A DNA stretch of 64,000 bases from Mangrovimonas spongiae (GCF_003944795.1 NZ_RWBG01000002.1:186001-250000), one strand, 5' to 3'; positions 42,394-51,964 are shown, counted from the first letter of the stretch. Notes: generated from the sequence alone by a model not told the origin. A program made the numbers and translations.

Positions 42394-45294
42394 TTATTTC
42401 AAAATCACCTTCTTTGCAATCATTTCACCATTAGATTTTAGAATCACAAAGTAAATGCCACGTGGTAGCAATGTACCATTTCCTGAAGTGCCATTCCATT
42501 TAAACTGACTTCTACCAGAGTCTATAACTCCTCTATGAACACCATACACACGCTGTCCTAAGAGATTATAGATTTCAACATTAGCAAAACTGTTTGGAGG
42601 CAGACTAATTCTGATAGTAGTTTTATCATTCACAGGATTCGGCGACACAACTAGTTGCATCATAGAGGTGTTATCTATAAGTTTGGCCATAACATCATCA
42701 CAATTGGCAGCATCACATGAACCAAGATAGTCTCCATGTTCAAGATGAGACTCCACAGATGACTCCCCTACGCAAATAGTCTGATGGTCATCAAGGCTAC
42801 CTACTGGTCTATGACAAAGCACTACTTTTTTCTCATTTACACCACATATCCACTCATCAATAAGGTTATCAAATCCTGGATAATAAGCGCAGTCTGGTAA
42901 ACCATCGCCATTATTGTCAATTGTATCATCACCTCCTGGGCATTCATCACATTGGTCAGCCACGGTATCACAATCTTCATCTGGACCTTCTAAGGTGACT
43001 TTTGCGATACAAGAGCTTACATTACCACACGCATCAGTAACCGTTAACGTTACTTGGTGATCTCCCAACATATAGCAAGTAAAGACAGACTGATCGATTG
43101 CCAGTGTAACATTGCTACAAATATCATTGGAGCCATTATCTATTTGACTGGCGGTTATGGATACCGATTCTTTATCGCCCAATTGCACTGTAATATCTTG
43201 GCAAATGGCAGTAGGTGGTGTTGTATCAATAATGCTAATTATTTGCTCGCAAGACGAAACATTACCACAGGCATCTGTAGCTGTCCACGTTCTAGTGATT
43301 GTTCCCGTAGCACCACAACCATTTAAGTCTGTAACATCGCTATAAGTCAATACCGGGTTTGTATCGCAATTATCAACGGCTGTTGCAGTACCTGTCGCAG
43401 AAGGACTATAATCACTTCCACATTCAACATCTAAATCATCCGGACATGTGATTACTGGGGCACTAGCATCTACTAGCGTAATGATTTGAGTACAACTAGA
43501 CGTGTTTCCGGAGCCATCTGTTGCTCTCCAAGTACGAGTTATAGTGCCAGTACCACCACAGCCGGTCAAATTCTCTACATCGCTAAACGTGATGTTTGGA
43601 GTAGCATCACAATTGTCCGTGGCCGTTGCAAATCCAGTATTAGCTGGAGTGCTATCTTCATCACACTTTATGCTTCTACTAGAAGGACATGTAATAATAG
43701 GGTTTACATTATCCTCAACAGTAACCGTAGCAGTACAGCTACTTATATTACCATCACTATCCGTAACATTTAGGGTAATACTATTGGTACCTAAATCACT
43801 ACAATTAAAGTTGGTTTTGCTGAGTGAAAGCGATGGCACACCACCACAGGCATCATAAGAACCGTTATCCACAGCAGAGGCTGTTGTAGAGGCATTACCA
43901 TTCGTATCAAGTTGTATGGTGATGTCCTGACAAATAGCTATCGGTGGTATCTCGCTGCCATTAGTCAAGCAAGAAGCGTTCGCTACATAGTCACGCATTA
44001 CATTTCCAGGTTGGGTTCCCATTCCATTGGAAATTGGAAAGGCGCCGTGACCATAACTATCATAGTAACTCATAATGGTTGGGAATACATCCAGTAAGTA
44101 CGGCTCACTAAGGCAAGAATTTCCTTCAGGTTCATCAACTGGATCTCCAGCATTATCAACATTACCATAATCATCAATCTGTGTGTCATCTCCATTCCAA
44201 ACACAAGCATGCGTGTGTCGCGAATTAAGATTGTGGCCTATTTCGTGTGTAAGCACCTTTACATACCTAGAGTAGGATGTCCAAGGCATTATTGGTGCAT
44301 CAATTCCGATTCTTGTTAAAGAATAGGAGTTGCTTGTGCAAAGTCCATCGAAATAGGCAACACCACCTCCCCAGTTACCTTCTGTTCCAGAAATTAAGGC
44401 TGCCAAATCGCCAGGCCATCCATCACCGTCGCCGTTATAATAGTCTCTAAAATCATCTCTTTGATCACGGGCCTCTTCTTCGGTTTCATCAAAGGTATCC
44501 TCTTCATCCCATACAAATACGCCAGAAAGCACCATATAGATATCCTCTGCGTTATAAGCATTGATGGTCTGAGCAAAGGCAGAAGTCATCTTGTTAGTAG
44601 TCTCTTCTGCATCGTTACCGTTAAGGGTATAATAAGAATAATCTGCTACAAGATAGACTTGCACGACTTGGCAATCATGTGATCTGTTTGCATTATATAA
44701 CTGAGATTCTGTGTACTCTGGCATTTCTTTACCATCTGCACCAGTATAACACTTAAATTTAAAGAGATCATCTTTTATGTGTTGCTGCAGATTTGCAGTT
44801 TTGTAAAAAATATAACGACTATCGTTGTTTTCCAATTTAACTAGTTCATAATCATAATCACTGTCGCTGAACAACCCAACAACTTCATCTTTATACACAC
44901 TCAAGGATACAAATGATTTGGACTGACCAACAATAGAGCCTTTGTAGTGTATCCCGAGATCAACATTTTGCATATTTTTTCCAGTGCTTGTTTCAACCTT
45001 AAAGCCTTTTGCAAACACCTGGATCTTTTCAAGTTTCAAGTCCATATGCTGTTCATTACTCAGTGGAATTTTTAATTGGAATTGATTAGGTTCCGCCTCA
45101 CGTAACTCAGAAAGTTTTTTAAGATCAATAGTGAGGAGTTTCCCTTCTGTAACTTGTGCGTATTCTTTTTCCGCTGCCATAACCGTAGATTCAAGGAATA
45201 AATTAAACTCCGGTTGCTGTCGAGGCTGTTTTCCTTGGCCAAAAGATGTGATTGTGACCAGCATAATAGCCAGCCGTAAAATAATTGTTTTCAT
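42394..45294 (-). CDS. Secreted reprolysin-like metallopeptidase with T9SS sorting domain
   Basis: This 966-aa protein has a signal peptide (MKTIILRLAIMLVTITSFGQ) and a propeptide-like region to about residue 190. The zinc peptidase domain has HEIGHNLNSRH near residue 348. Then come four to five HYR/Ig-like beta repeats (about 460-790) with recurring PPIAICQDI, DNCD and DACGNVSSC patterns, a short EF-hand-like DNNGDGLPD, and a type A T9SS C-terminal domain (VSPNPVNDKTTIRI to the end). It is exported and probably anchored by the Por/T9SS system to digest protein. A TAGCTTTG element lies at 45388-45395. Base composition looks richer in G+C than its neighbours. Confidence 0.93.
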   Translation of the reverse strand: MKTIILRLAIMLVTITSFGQGKQPRQQPEFNLFLESTVMAAEKEYAQVTEGKLLTIDLKKLSELREAEPNQFQLKIPLSNEQHMDLKLEKIQVFAKGFKVETSTGKNMQNVDLGIHYKGSIVGQSKSFVSLSVYKDEVVGLFSDSDYDYELVKLENNDSRYIFYKTANLQQHIKDDLFKFKCYTGADGKEMPEYTESQLYNANRSHDCQVVQVYLVADYSYYTLNGNDAEETTNKMTSAFAQTINAYNAEDIYMVLSGVFVWDEEDTFDETEEEARDQRDDFRDYYNGDGDGWPGDLAALISGTEGNWGGGVAYFDGLCTSNSYSLTRIGIDAPIMPWTSYSRYVKVLTHEIGHNLNSRHTHACVWNGDDTQIDDYGNVDNAGDPVDEPEGNSCLSEPYLLDVFPTIMSYYDSYGHGAFPISNGMGTQPGNVMRDYVANASCLTNGSEIPPIAICQDITIQLDTNGNASTTASAVDNGSYDACGGVPSLSLSKTNFNCSDLGTNSITLNVTDSDGNISSCTATVTVEDNVNPIITCPSSRSIKCDEDSTPANTGFATATDNCDATPNITFSDVENLTGCGGTGTITRTWRATDGSGNTSSCTQIITLVDASAPVITCPDDLDVECGSDYSPSATGTATAVDNCDTNPVLTYSDVTDLNGCGATGTITRTWTATDACGNVSSCEQIISIIDTTPPTAICQDITVQLGDKESVSITASQIDNGSNDICSNVTLAIDQSVFTCYMLGDHQVTLTVTDACGNVSSCIAKVTLEGPDEDCDTVADQCDECPGGDDTIDNNGDGLPDCAYYPGFDNLIDEWICGVNEKKVVLCHRPVGSLDDHQTICVGESSVESHLEHGDYLGSCDAANCDDVMAKLIDNTSMMQLVVSPNPVNDKTTIRISLPPNSFANVEIYNLLGQRVYGVHRGVIDSGRSQFKWNGTSGNGTLLPRGIYFVILKSNGEMIAKKVILK

Positions 45295-45483
45295 AATAAA
45301 AAGTGTTTTAATTGATTAAACATTTAAACTTTTAAAAAACTCATAACTATCTGATTGAGAGAACTAGTATGAAGTTTTTGTCACTTCCAAAGCTACATGA
45401 CCTCAAAAAAAAAGACTTCTACATATGTTCCAAACAATACAACAAATGTCACATTTATCTGATTTTTAGAAATTTAAAACAAA

Positions 45484-45755
45484 AAGTTAATGAAAAAGCA
45501 AAGTAAGCATATACCTAATTTCAGGAGTATTTCTGACCTATTTCGGCCTGAAAGATGATGGTTTTGTCATTTTGTATAATGAAGTAGCGTTAATTTCAGT
45601 AATTACAGCTACAGGAGCTGATTTTACTTACATAGAATATAAAACAATAAAAAACTGTCTATAACAATGGCTATAAGTAATCACTCGCTCTCCCCTACTT
45701 CTGAAGGTGATAAATTACATACGGAGATATAGTAATCCATATTAAAAACAGAGGC
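45484..45755 (+). repeat. ~280-bp duplicated segment, right copy
   Basis: Diverged copy of 42016-42297. It overlaps the 3' end of the intact 127-aa membrane-protein gene. Confidence 0.85.
45490..45664 (+). pseudogene. Frameshifted copy of the 55-aa membrane protein
   Basis: From the ATG the frame soon hits a stop. Shifting by one base restores LISGVFLTYFGLKDDGFVI and on to a TAA at 45662-45664. It lost one base near the start and has no -7-like element upstream. Confidence 0.7.
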
Positions 45756-46078
45756 CAAACACGGCCTTTTAAAATGTTATAGTCTAACAGTAACTTGTTC
45801 CAAGGGTGACCTACAACATAATGGCCAAACAAAAACTCGAAAATCACGGTCAATACCAACCAAAGCAAGCCAATTAATAGTGTTTGATTTGTAGATTCAG
45901 GCTTGAAAATTTTGAATAATACCCAAACATATATTCCGAAGAAAATAATCATGCTTAATGTTGATAACTGATGTGCTTGAAGCTCGTTAAGTTTATTAGC
46001 AATAACTTTTTCTCGGAACAAACCATTTATTATGGCTATAAGAACCATTGGAAACCATGCAAAAAAATACTTCCACAT
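45695..46078 (-). CDS. Four-helix hypothetical membrane protein
   Basis: This 127-aa protein has about four hydrophobic helices (near residues 3-18, 42-60, 68-85 and 108-124) and a conserved-looking FEFLFGHYVVGHPWNKLLLDYN loop. Function unknown. Its C-terminal 20 codons are duplicated at 42232-42297 on the other side of the metallopeptidase gene, showing a local duplication. Confidence 0.7.
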   Translation of the reverse strand: MWKYFFAWFPMVLIAIINGLFREKVIANKLNELQAHQLSTLSMIIFFGIYVWVLFKIFKPESTNQTLLIGLLWLVLTVIFEFLFGHYVVGHPWNKLLLDYNILKGRVWPLFLIWITISPYVIYHLQK

Positions 46079-46341
46079 GTCTAATCTAAGTTTAGGATGA
46101 CTTATCTATTAAAATTAAACAAAAAATCAATATGAAATTAACCTTTACACTAATAGTGTATAATAATGTATTGCCAACAACATTTAACGCTAAGAGTTTT
46201 CCTAACATAAATCAAAAAGCTAGCCGTACACGTATGCTGTTATTATTAAAGCAACACATACACAAATCATTAGTGTTAGCCATAATATTGCAACACTAAA
46301 CAAAAGCTATCGTCTTTCAGATGCTAATGAACAAGCATATT

Positions 46342-47547
46342 ATGAAAAACACAAAATTTAGTTTACTTGCAATTATAGTCGTTGTATTATCTTCTTGTCT
46401 TTCAAACAAAAAAGACAATAAAAACCATACAACAGCTAGAGAAATCAATTTTCAGCAAAGAGTTGAAAATAATATCTATAAGATAAATAAAAATGGGGAA
46501 GATGACTCTACAGCCACCACCATTGAGTCCAGAATGAAAGCTCTAAATGTGGCTGGGGTTAGCATTTCTGTCTTTAACAACAATAAAATCCTTTGGTCAA
46601 AAGGTTATGGTAAAAAAAATAAGGAAACTGGAGAAGATGTTAACAAGCATACGCTTTTTCAAGCAGCATCAATTTCTAAACCAATCGCAAGTGTTGCTGC
46701 ATTTAAATTAATAGAGGAAAATAAACTTTCTCTAAACGAAAATGTTAACTCGAAATTAATTAGATGGCAAATTCCAGATAATGAATTCACCAAAACAGAA
46801 AAAGTGACACTACGTAGGATCATGAGTCATACTTCTGGTTTGGGCACATCAGGTTTTCAAGGCTATAACAAAAAGGATTCAATTCCAACATTATTAGAAA
46901 TATTACAAGGTAGCGAAATAACAAATTCAGAGCCTGTACGTGTGGTTCAAAAACCAGGAGAGTCTGAATTATATTCTGGTGGAGGAATGCAAGTATTACA
47001 AATGTTAATAGAAGATGTTACCAAAAAGGAATTCCCGAAATTTCTAAACACTATAATACTTAAACCAACTAAAATGAATAACAGCTCTTTTGTTTACCCA
47101 TTGTCTAAAAAATTGGAACGTTTGACAGCCAATGGTTACAATAAAAATAGTAACGTTATAGATGGTGGTTATCATATTTATCCTGAAAAAGCAGCAGCAG
47201 GGCTTTGGACCACCCCAACAGATTTAGCTCTTTTTATGATAGCATTAGGAAAATCATATCGTGGTGAAGATAATAATTTATTAAGTCAAGAATCTGCAAA
47301 AACAATGATGACAAGAGTGCCAAATGCTGGTGGAATAGGAATAGGCTTAGACGGAAAAGGAGAAGCTTTTCGTTTTAGACATACAGGAGGAAATGCAGGG
47401 TTTGTTTGCTATGCAGTATCTTTTGCTGACACGGGTCGAGGAGCTGTAGTTATGACCAACTCAGACAACGGGTTTCCTTTAATTCACGAAATAATAAGAG
47501 CCATTTCAAGAGCATATAATTGGCCTGCCATGTGGATGCATGAATAA
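46342..47547 (+). CDS. Serine hydrolase / class C beta-lactamase-like lipoprotein
   Basis: This protein has a lipoprotein signal (KFSLLAIIVVVLSSC, Cys as lipid anchor). The catalytic motifs of the beta-lactamase/DD-peptidase fold are present: SISK near residue 107 (nucleophile and Lys), the YSGGG Tyr motif near 215 and HTGGNAG near 350. The frame opens seven codons earlier at 46321, but the Met at 46342 gives a proper signal peptide. The substrate is probably an ester or peptide; resistance to beta-lactams cannot be claimed. It ends at a bidirectional terminator. Confidence 0.9.
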   Translation: MKNTKFSLLAIIVVVLSSCLSNKKDNKNHTTAREINFQQRVENNIYKINKNGEDDSTATTIESRMKALNVAGVSISVFNNNKILWSKGYGKKNKETGEDVNKHTLFQAASISKPIASVAAFKLIEENKLSLNENVNSKLIRWQIPDNEFTKTEKVTLRRIMSHTSGLGTSGFQGYNKKDSIPTLLEILQGSEITNSEPVRVVQKPGESELYSGGGMQVLQMLIEDVTKKEFPKFLNTIILKPTKMNNSSFVYPLSKKLERLTANGYNKNSNVIDGGYHIYPEKAAAGLWTTPTDLALFMIALGKSYRGEDNNLLSQESAKTMMTRVPNAGGIGIGLDGKGEAFRFRHTGGNAGFVCYAVSFADTGRGAVVMTNSDNGFPLIHEIIRAISRAYNWPAMWMHE

Positions 47548-47618
47548 ATAAGAATTTGAAAATAATAAATACTTACATAAAGTGTCTTTTTGGAGTCTCA
47601 CAAGCCAAAAACTTATAA

Positions 47619-47648
47619 AGGATAGTGACTTCATTTATAGTCAAATGG
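47619..47648. repeat. Degenerate fragment of the composite repeat (D)
   Basis: AGGATAGTGACTTCATTTAT then AGTCAAAT matches the start of the palindrome of copies A-C. The other arm is lost. It is outside the island, which suggests a genome-wide family. Confidence 0.6.
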
Positions 47649-47663
47649 TTAAGTCGTATTATA

Positions 47664-47694
47664 ATAAAAAAACGCTGTACAAAACAGCGTTTTT
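47664..47694. terminator. Bidirectional intrinsic terminator
   Basis: AAAAACGCTG / CAGCGTTTTT stem between the convergent serine hydrolase and 147-aa genes. Confidence 0.9.
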
Positions 47695-47718
47695 CAATCT
47701 TCTTAACTAAACCTAATA

Positions 47719-48162
47719 CTAACTTAGTAACCTCTTCTGGTTTTGTTCTTTAATAACACGTTTTACAAGCTCGAATAAACGAGACTTTAGTTCTTTATTT
47801 TTTCTCAAAAAGTCGTGTACTTTTATAATAAGTTGTCTGTGTTCGTCTTTGTACCTCTCTTCCTCTTTAAGTTGATCTACTTTATCTACTATTATTTCAA
47901 GTTTATTACTATGCGTGTGTACTAACGTAATTAGGTTAGTCGTTTCGTCGCACATTGTGTCTAGTTTTGTTACTAGGTCTTTGCTTTCGTTAAAGTATTT
48001 AGAAGCGGTAAGTTGCAGGGTATAGTCTTTAATTAAGTTTTTAAAAAACTGTTGTTCTTCTTGTACAAATTTCAACTCTGAAAGCCACTCATTTGTATTT
48101 TTATGAATTTCTTCTGGACTTAACCACTCTACATACTTAACGTGTGTATGTGTTGCATTCAT
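47719..48162 (-). CDS. Coiled-coil hypothetical protein downstream of hsp20
   Basis: This 147-aa protein is almost wholly helical, with heptad-like spacing (LDTMCDETTNLITLVHTHSNKLEIIVDKVDQL cut across residues 68-100). It has no signal or membrane segment. It follows hsp20 by 66 bp on the same strand and is similar in size and style to the 138-aa protein at 48798, which suggests a pair of related stress-cluster proteins. Function unknown. Confidence 0.7.
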   Translation of the reverse strand: MNATHTHVKYVEWLSPEEIHKNTNEWLSELKFVQEEQQFFKNLIKDYTLQLTASKYFNESKDLVTKLDTMCDETTNLITLVHTHSNKLEIIVDKVDQLKEEERYKDEHRQLIIKVHDFLRKNKELKSRLFELVKRVIKEQNQKRLLS

Positions 48163-48228
48163 GTTTTCTTATTTTTTAATGGTGAAGCAAAAAGTAGTTT
48201 TGCTATACTACTTTTTGCTTTGCCTTTC

Positions 48229-48681
48229 TTAAAGTACTTCAATAACTTTTTTAGGAGGCGTTTTGGCTTCCTCTTTCTTTTGAAGGTTTAATTTTAAAAT
48301 ACCATCTTTATAAATGGCTTTAATGTCTTGGTCTGTATTAACAGAGTTAGGTAAACTTAAAGATCTTTTAAACGAGTTGTAACTAAACTCTTTCCTAGTA
48401 TACGCTTCGTCTTGCTCTTCTTTCTCGTGCTGTTTTTCACCACATACATTAAGTACGCCTTCGTCGATAGTGACTTCAAAATCTTTTTTTGTAAAACCTG
48501 GAGCTGCAAACTCTATTTCAAAGTCGCTATCATGCTCTTTTACATTCATGGCAGGCATTAAACTATCTTCTTCAAAGAAATCGTTATTAAAAAAATCATC
48601 GCTACTTAAAAAGCTTTTTAAACCATCGTTAGTCCATGAAGGTAACAATGGACGTCTGTTGTTAAATTTAATAAGTGACAT
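48229..48681 (-). CDS. Hsp20 family small heat-shock protein
   Basis: This 150-aa holdase chaperone has an alpha-crystallin domain from about residue 45 (DSDFEIEFAAPGFTKKDFEVTI) to the end, and the family motif near SLPNSVNTDQDIKAIYKDGILKL. It binds unfolding proteins and keeps them soluble. The FNR-like palindrome at 48747-48760 and a TAATTTAA element at 48717-48724 form its promoter, so it appears to belong to the cluster's common regulon. Confidence 0.94.
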   Translation of the reverse strand: MSLIKFNNRRPLLPSWTNDGLKSFLSSDDFFNNDFFEEDSLMPAMNVKEHDSDFEIEFAAPGFTKKDFEVTIDEGVLNVCGEKQHEKEEQDEAYTRKEFSYNSFKRSLSLPNSVNTDQDIKAIYKDGILKLNLQKKEEAKTPPKKVIEVL

Positions 48682-48716
48682 AATTATAATATTTTGGTTA
48701 AACTTATTTTACAACA

Positions 48717-48760
48717 TTAAATTAAGTAATATGTATGTTTTTTAAAATGACCTTTATCAT
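48717..48760 (-). promoter_or_regulatory. FNR-like site S1 and -7 element, hsp20
   Basis: ATGACCTTTATCAT (48747-48760). TAATTTAA on the minus strand (48717-48724) is centred 33 bp downstream and matches six of eight positions counting n positions. Confidence 0.65.
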
Positions 48761-48797
48761 TTACAGTGCTGAAAAACAAATATTTAACACAAATTAA

Positions 48798-49214
48798 TCA
48801 GACTTTTATGACACTTTTTAAATAATCAAACATAGCGCTTTTAAGAATGCTTAATTCGGTAAAAAAATCATGCGTTTTTCGTTCTAAATTGTCTTGATGT
48901 TGTAGAAAGTAATTATCACACATCACATCTTCACATTCGTTTTTTTTCGCTATTTGATTTACATGTACATTTATATCTTCTATAAGCTGTAATACTTGTC
49001 TTTCTAGTTCTTGTAGTTTTGTTTTAAACTGTTGAAGTGTTTCAAATAAATTAATAATTGAGTTTTTATACATGGGAGCGCTTAAAATAAACTCATAAAA
49101 CACAATTTCTTCTTTGGTATTCTCTAGTCGTATTTTATGTTTATTTATATTGTACTGTAATTCCTCTAAGGTTTTATCAGTATTGTAACTTCTGTAAGTA
49201 ATATTAGTTGTCAT
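48798..49214 (-). CDS. Coiled-coil hypothetical protein in the stress operon
   Basis: This is a 138-aa helical protein from the Met at 49212-49214 (MTTNITYRSYN). The frame opens 11 codons earlier but would then overlap the end of the beta-CASP gene. Heptad-rich stretches cover residues 10-110. It is downstream of the nuclease gene, same strand, 10 bp gap, so probably in the same transcript. I do not recognise a family. Confidence 0.7.
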   Translation of the reverse strand: MTTNITYRSYNTDKTLEELQYNINKHKIRLENTKEEIVFYEFILSAPMYKNSIINLFETLQQFKTKLQELERQVLQLIEDINVHVNQIAKKNECEDVMCDNYFLQHQDNLERKTHDFFTELSILKSAMFDYLKSVIKV

Positions 49215-49224
49215 AATTATGGTA

Positions 49225-50598
49225 TTAAATGATAACTTTGTCAACATCGGTTAATTTAGGAATAGTAACATGCCATTGATAGACAGTTTCTATTTTTACT
49301 CTAAAAGCATCTAATGCTGTTGGTTCGCCGTGTATGAGGTAAACATTTTCTGGAATATTTTTTATGTGACTCATCCAGTTAAGTAAATCGTCTTGGTCGG
49401 CGTGTGCTGATAAGCTTTCTATACTTTTTATCGTGGCTTTTACAGGATAATATTTTCCAAATAAGCGTATTTCGTGAGCGCCTTCTAAAAGTTGCCTGCC
49501 GCGAGTGCCTTCTGCTTGGTACCCCACAAGCAAGACGGTTGTTGTAGGAACATCTATTAATTGTTGTAAATACGTAAGTACGCGTCCTCCTGTAACCATT
49601 CCGCTTCCAGCAATGACTATTTTTGCTCTAGGGTCATCGATGGTGTCCCAGGTTTCTTTATAGGTTTGTACAATATTAATGTGATCACACATCATATTAT
49701 AGGCTTCTGGTGATAGTTTATGCCATTTTGGAAAGCGCTTAAATACATCTAACACATTATTTCCCATAGGGCTGTCTACAAAAATAGGTATGTTTGGAAT
49801 CTTATTTTTTTTATATAACTGCCATAAAATATACATAAGCGTTTGTAAGCGTTCTACAGCAAAACTTGGAATAACGAGCGTGCCTTTTTTGTAAAGCGTA
49901 TCTGTAATTATAGTTGATAGCATATCTTCTACATCTTCTTCTGGATGTAGTTTATTACCATAAGTACTCTCTATAAATAAAAAATCTGCCCATTGGGGTG
50001 TTTTAGGATCATTTAATAAATAATCGTCACGTCTACCTATATCGCCTGAGAATACAAAACGCTTTCCATTAATATCCAATTCGATAAATGTGGCGCCAAT
50101 AATATGCCCGTTATACTGAAAACGGTATAAAATATGTTCTGAAAGACTTATCCATTTACTGTCTATTTCTACTTGAAATAAAGCAATAGTTTTTTCAACA
50201 TCTTCTACTGTATAAAAGGGTAATGCAGGCTGGTGTTTTGAGTAATGTTCTTTGTTTGCTTTTTTGGCTTCTTCTTCTTGAATTTTCGCACTATCTTTTA
50301 GTATAATTTCGGCTATAGCTAAGGTTGGTGCTGTTCCTATAATTTTTCCTTGAAATCCTTGTTTAACCAGTCGTGGCAAATACCCAACATGATCTAAATG
50401 ACCATGTGTAAGCAAGACAACATCTATAGATGCGACATGAATAGGCAGGTTTTCCCAATTAAGTTCTCTAAGTGCTTTTAGGCCTTGAAACATACCGCAA
50501 TCTATCATAATGTTTTGCTCCGATGTTTCTATAAAAAACTTAGAGCCTGTAACAACGCCAGAGGCGCCTAAAAAGTTAATTCTTGCAAAGTTTTCCAT
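49225..50598 (-). CDS. Metallo-beta-lactamase/beta-CASP RNA-processing nuclease
   Basis: This 457-aa protein has the MBL zinc motif THGHLDHVGYLP near residue 64, a second Asp/His region FSGDIGRRDDYLL near 170, a beta-CASP domain (about 210-330) with GSGMVTGGR near 330, and a final RMMBL-like motif SAHADQDDLL near 390. Such proteins are usually single-strand RNA endo/exonucleases of the CPSF73 group. It lies between the ATP-cone nuclease and the helical protein in a long minus-strand run, linking RNA turnover to stress. Confidence 0.9.
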   Translation of the reverse strand: MENFARINFLGASGVVTGSKFFIETSEQNIMIDCGMFQGLKALRELNWENLPIHVASIDVVLLTHGHLDHVGYLPRLVKQGFQGKIIGTAPTLAIAEIILKDSAKIQEEEAKKANKEHYSKHQPALPFYTVEDVEKTIALFQVEIDSKWISLSEHILYRFQYNGHIIGATFIELDINGKRFVFSGDIGRRDDYLLNDPKTPQWADFLFIESTYGNKLHPEEDVEDMLSTIITDTLYKKGTLVIPSFAVERLQTLMYILWQLYKKNKIPNIPIFVDSPMGNNVLDVFKRFPKWHKLSPEAYNMMCDHINIVQTYKETWDTIDDPRAKIVIAGSGMVTGGRVLTYLQQLIDVPTTTVLLVGYQAEGTRGRQLLEGAHEIRLFGKYYPVKATIKSIESLSAHADQDDLLNWMSHIKNIPENVYLIHGEPTALDAFRVKIETVYQWHVTIPKLTDVDKVII

Positions 50599-50609
50599 AA
50601 CTAATTATT

Positions 50610-51452
50610 TTAAACATCACATAGTTGCATTATTTCATTTAAGATTTTGTCTTTCCTTACCTCCGAAACACCCAAATGATCTAAATAAAACTTATCGTTT
50701 ATTAACTCTCTACAAAGCACTACATCGCGACTTAATAAAAATTGCTTCTCTCTATTAGTAAGCAATGTTGATACCGTTATAGGGTAAAGCCCTAAACGAT
50801 CTATCCTATCTTTTAAGCTATCGTTTTTGGGGTAACTCCAACTCATTAATTGCAATCCACAACACTTGCCATACTGTAACGCATCTTCTGTAAATCGTGT
50901 GTTAGTTACCACCCAACCTTTTGTTAGCTGCGTTGTTTTTTTGGTATTCTTTTGCCAGTTTAATTTTACATCTTGATAACGAGAATTTATATATAAAGGA
51001 ACTTTAACATTACAGTTTAAGCCGCGATCGCTATGAAATTTACACTCTATAATGGTTGTTTTATTGTTTTTGTAAGCAACAACATCTATTTCATGCTTTA
51101 CACATTGGCCTTGTATTATTTTACCAACTTGAGTTTTATAGCCAGAATACTTTAAAATAGCACTAACAAACCGTTCAAAAGGAAATCCGGTTGGCCCTAA
51201 CTCGTAAATAGCTTTCTTTAATTTGTACTTGGAAGCAAAGTGACTTTTCTCTTTTTTTAAAAGCGCAAAGGCTGTATTATAAATTTCTTTTGTTGAAATC
51301 CCTTGGTATAACTCCTCGCCTACTTTATTTAAAATATGATTTATAGTATGCGCATCGGCTCCTGTTGGCTTAAGTGAAGCTCGTAATTTATCTAATGAAA
51401 ATCTAACTTTTTCACCCGATGATTTTATAATATCAAAATTTTCTAATCCCAT
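50610..51452 (-). CDS. ATP-cone plus Mrr-like PD-(D/E)XK endonuclease
   Basis: This 280-aa two-domain protein has an N-terminal ATP-cone (residues 5-90: IKSSGEKVRFSLDKLRASL), normally a nucleotide sensor of ribonucleotide reductases and NrdR. The C-terminal restriction-like domain has HEIDVVAYKNNKTTIIECKF near residue 128, the D...ExK core. This suggests a nuclease gated by ATP/dATP level. It sits in the universal-stress operon, 11 bp before the beta-CASP gene. The function is not known. Confidence 0.82.
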   Translation of the reverse strand: MGLENFDIIKSSGEKVRFSLDKLRASLKPTGADAHTINHILNKVGEELYQGISTKEIYNTAFALLKKEKSHFASKYKLKKAIYELGPTGFPFERFVSAILKYSGYKTQVGKIIQGQCVKHEIDVVAYKNNKTTIIECKFHSDRGLNCNVKVPLYINSRYQDVKLNWQKNTKKTTQLTKGWVVTNTRFTEDALQYGKCCGLQLMSWSYPKNDSLKDRIDRLGLYPITVSTLLTNREKQFLLSRDVVLCRELINDKFYLDHLGVSEVRKDKILNEIMQLCDV

Positions 51453-51506
51453 ATTGCATTAAAAAAAGAGGTTAAAACAAATAGGGGCAACGACACCTAA
51501 TTTAAC

Positions 51507-51914
51507 TTAATTAGACATAAAGTAATCTCTAACCAAAGCTTTTAACTGATTATCTGTCATGCTATCGGTCTTTTTCACCTCTTTTATTTTGGCTGTAAGA
51601 GGTTTATAGTTTTGTTGAACTTCTTTAATAAATTTATCTTTTGTTTCGGCTGGCCCAAAAACAACCAAAGCATCAGCACTATTTACATGATTAACAATAG
51701 TTTTAAAATACTGCTTTAGTTGGTGTTTCTCGCGTTCTAAATACTTACTGTCTTGCACTACATCTTGCGGACCTCCTTTAAAACGTGACCCTGACCCGCC
51801 ATGAACATGAAAGTTCTCGATATTTGAAGGTACCGATTGTAAGGTTTCTTTGTCTCCCTTAACCGTTACAATAAGGGCTTTTTCTTTATCTAACCAAATG
51901 CCTACATTTTTCAT
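51507..51914 (-). CDS. eRF1/Pelota domain-3-like protein
   Basis: This 135-aa protein begins MKNVGIWLDKEKALIV, like small proteins annotated as translational machinery or eRF1-domain-3-like. The segment ADALVVFGPAETKDKFIKEV near residue 82 gives the typical VxGPxxxK pattern. A role in ribosome handling under stress is possible; not proven. It is followed by the ATP-cone nuclease and preceded by a universal stress gene, same strand. Confidence 0.75.
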   Translation of the reverse strand: MKNVGIWLDKEKALIVTVKGDKETLQSVPSNIENFHVHGGSGSRFKGGPQDVVQDSKYLEREKHQLKQYFKTIVNHVNSADALVVFGPAETKDKFIKEVQQNYKPLTAKIKEVKKTDSMTDNQLKALVRDYFMSN

Positions 51915-51964
51915 AATGTCGTGTTTTTAATAATTATACAATAAACTTTCATGCTCTTATTTTG

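Noticed and set aside
43054-43858. Several plus-strand open frames opposite the metallopeptidase gene
   Set aside because: They are antisense shadows of the repetitive Ig-like region with no start signals or family features.
46321-47547. Calling the serine hydrolase an antibiotic-resistance beta-lactamase
   Set aside because: Its motifs fit the broad class C/DD-peptidase/esterase fold; nothing in the sequence shows beta-lactam hydrolysis.
48717-48724. Claiming hsp20 as a strong match to the FNR-like promoter rule
   Set aside because: The palindrome is good but the -7 element at the right spacing differs at two fixed positions; I kept it with lower confidence.
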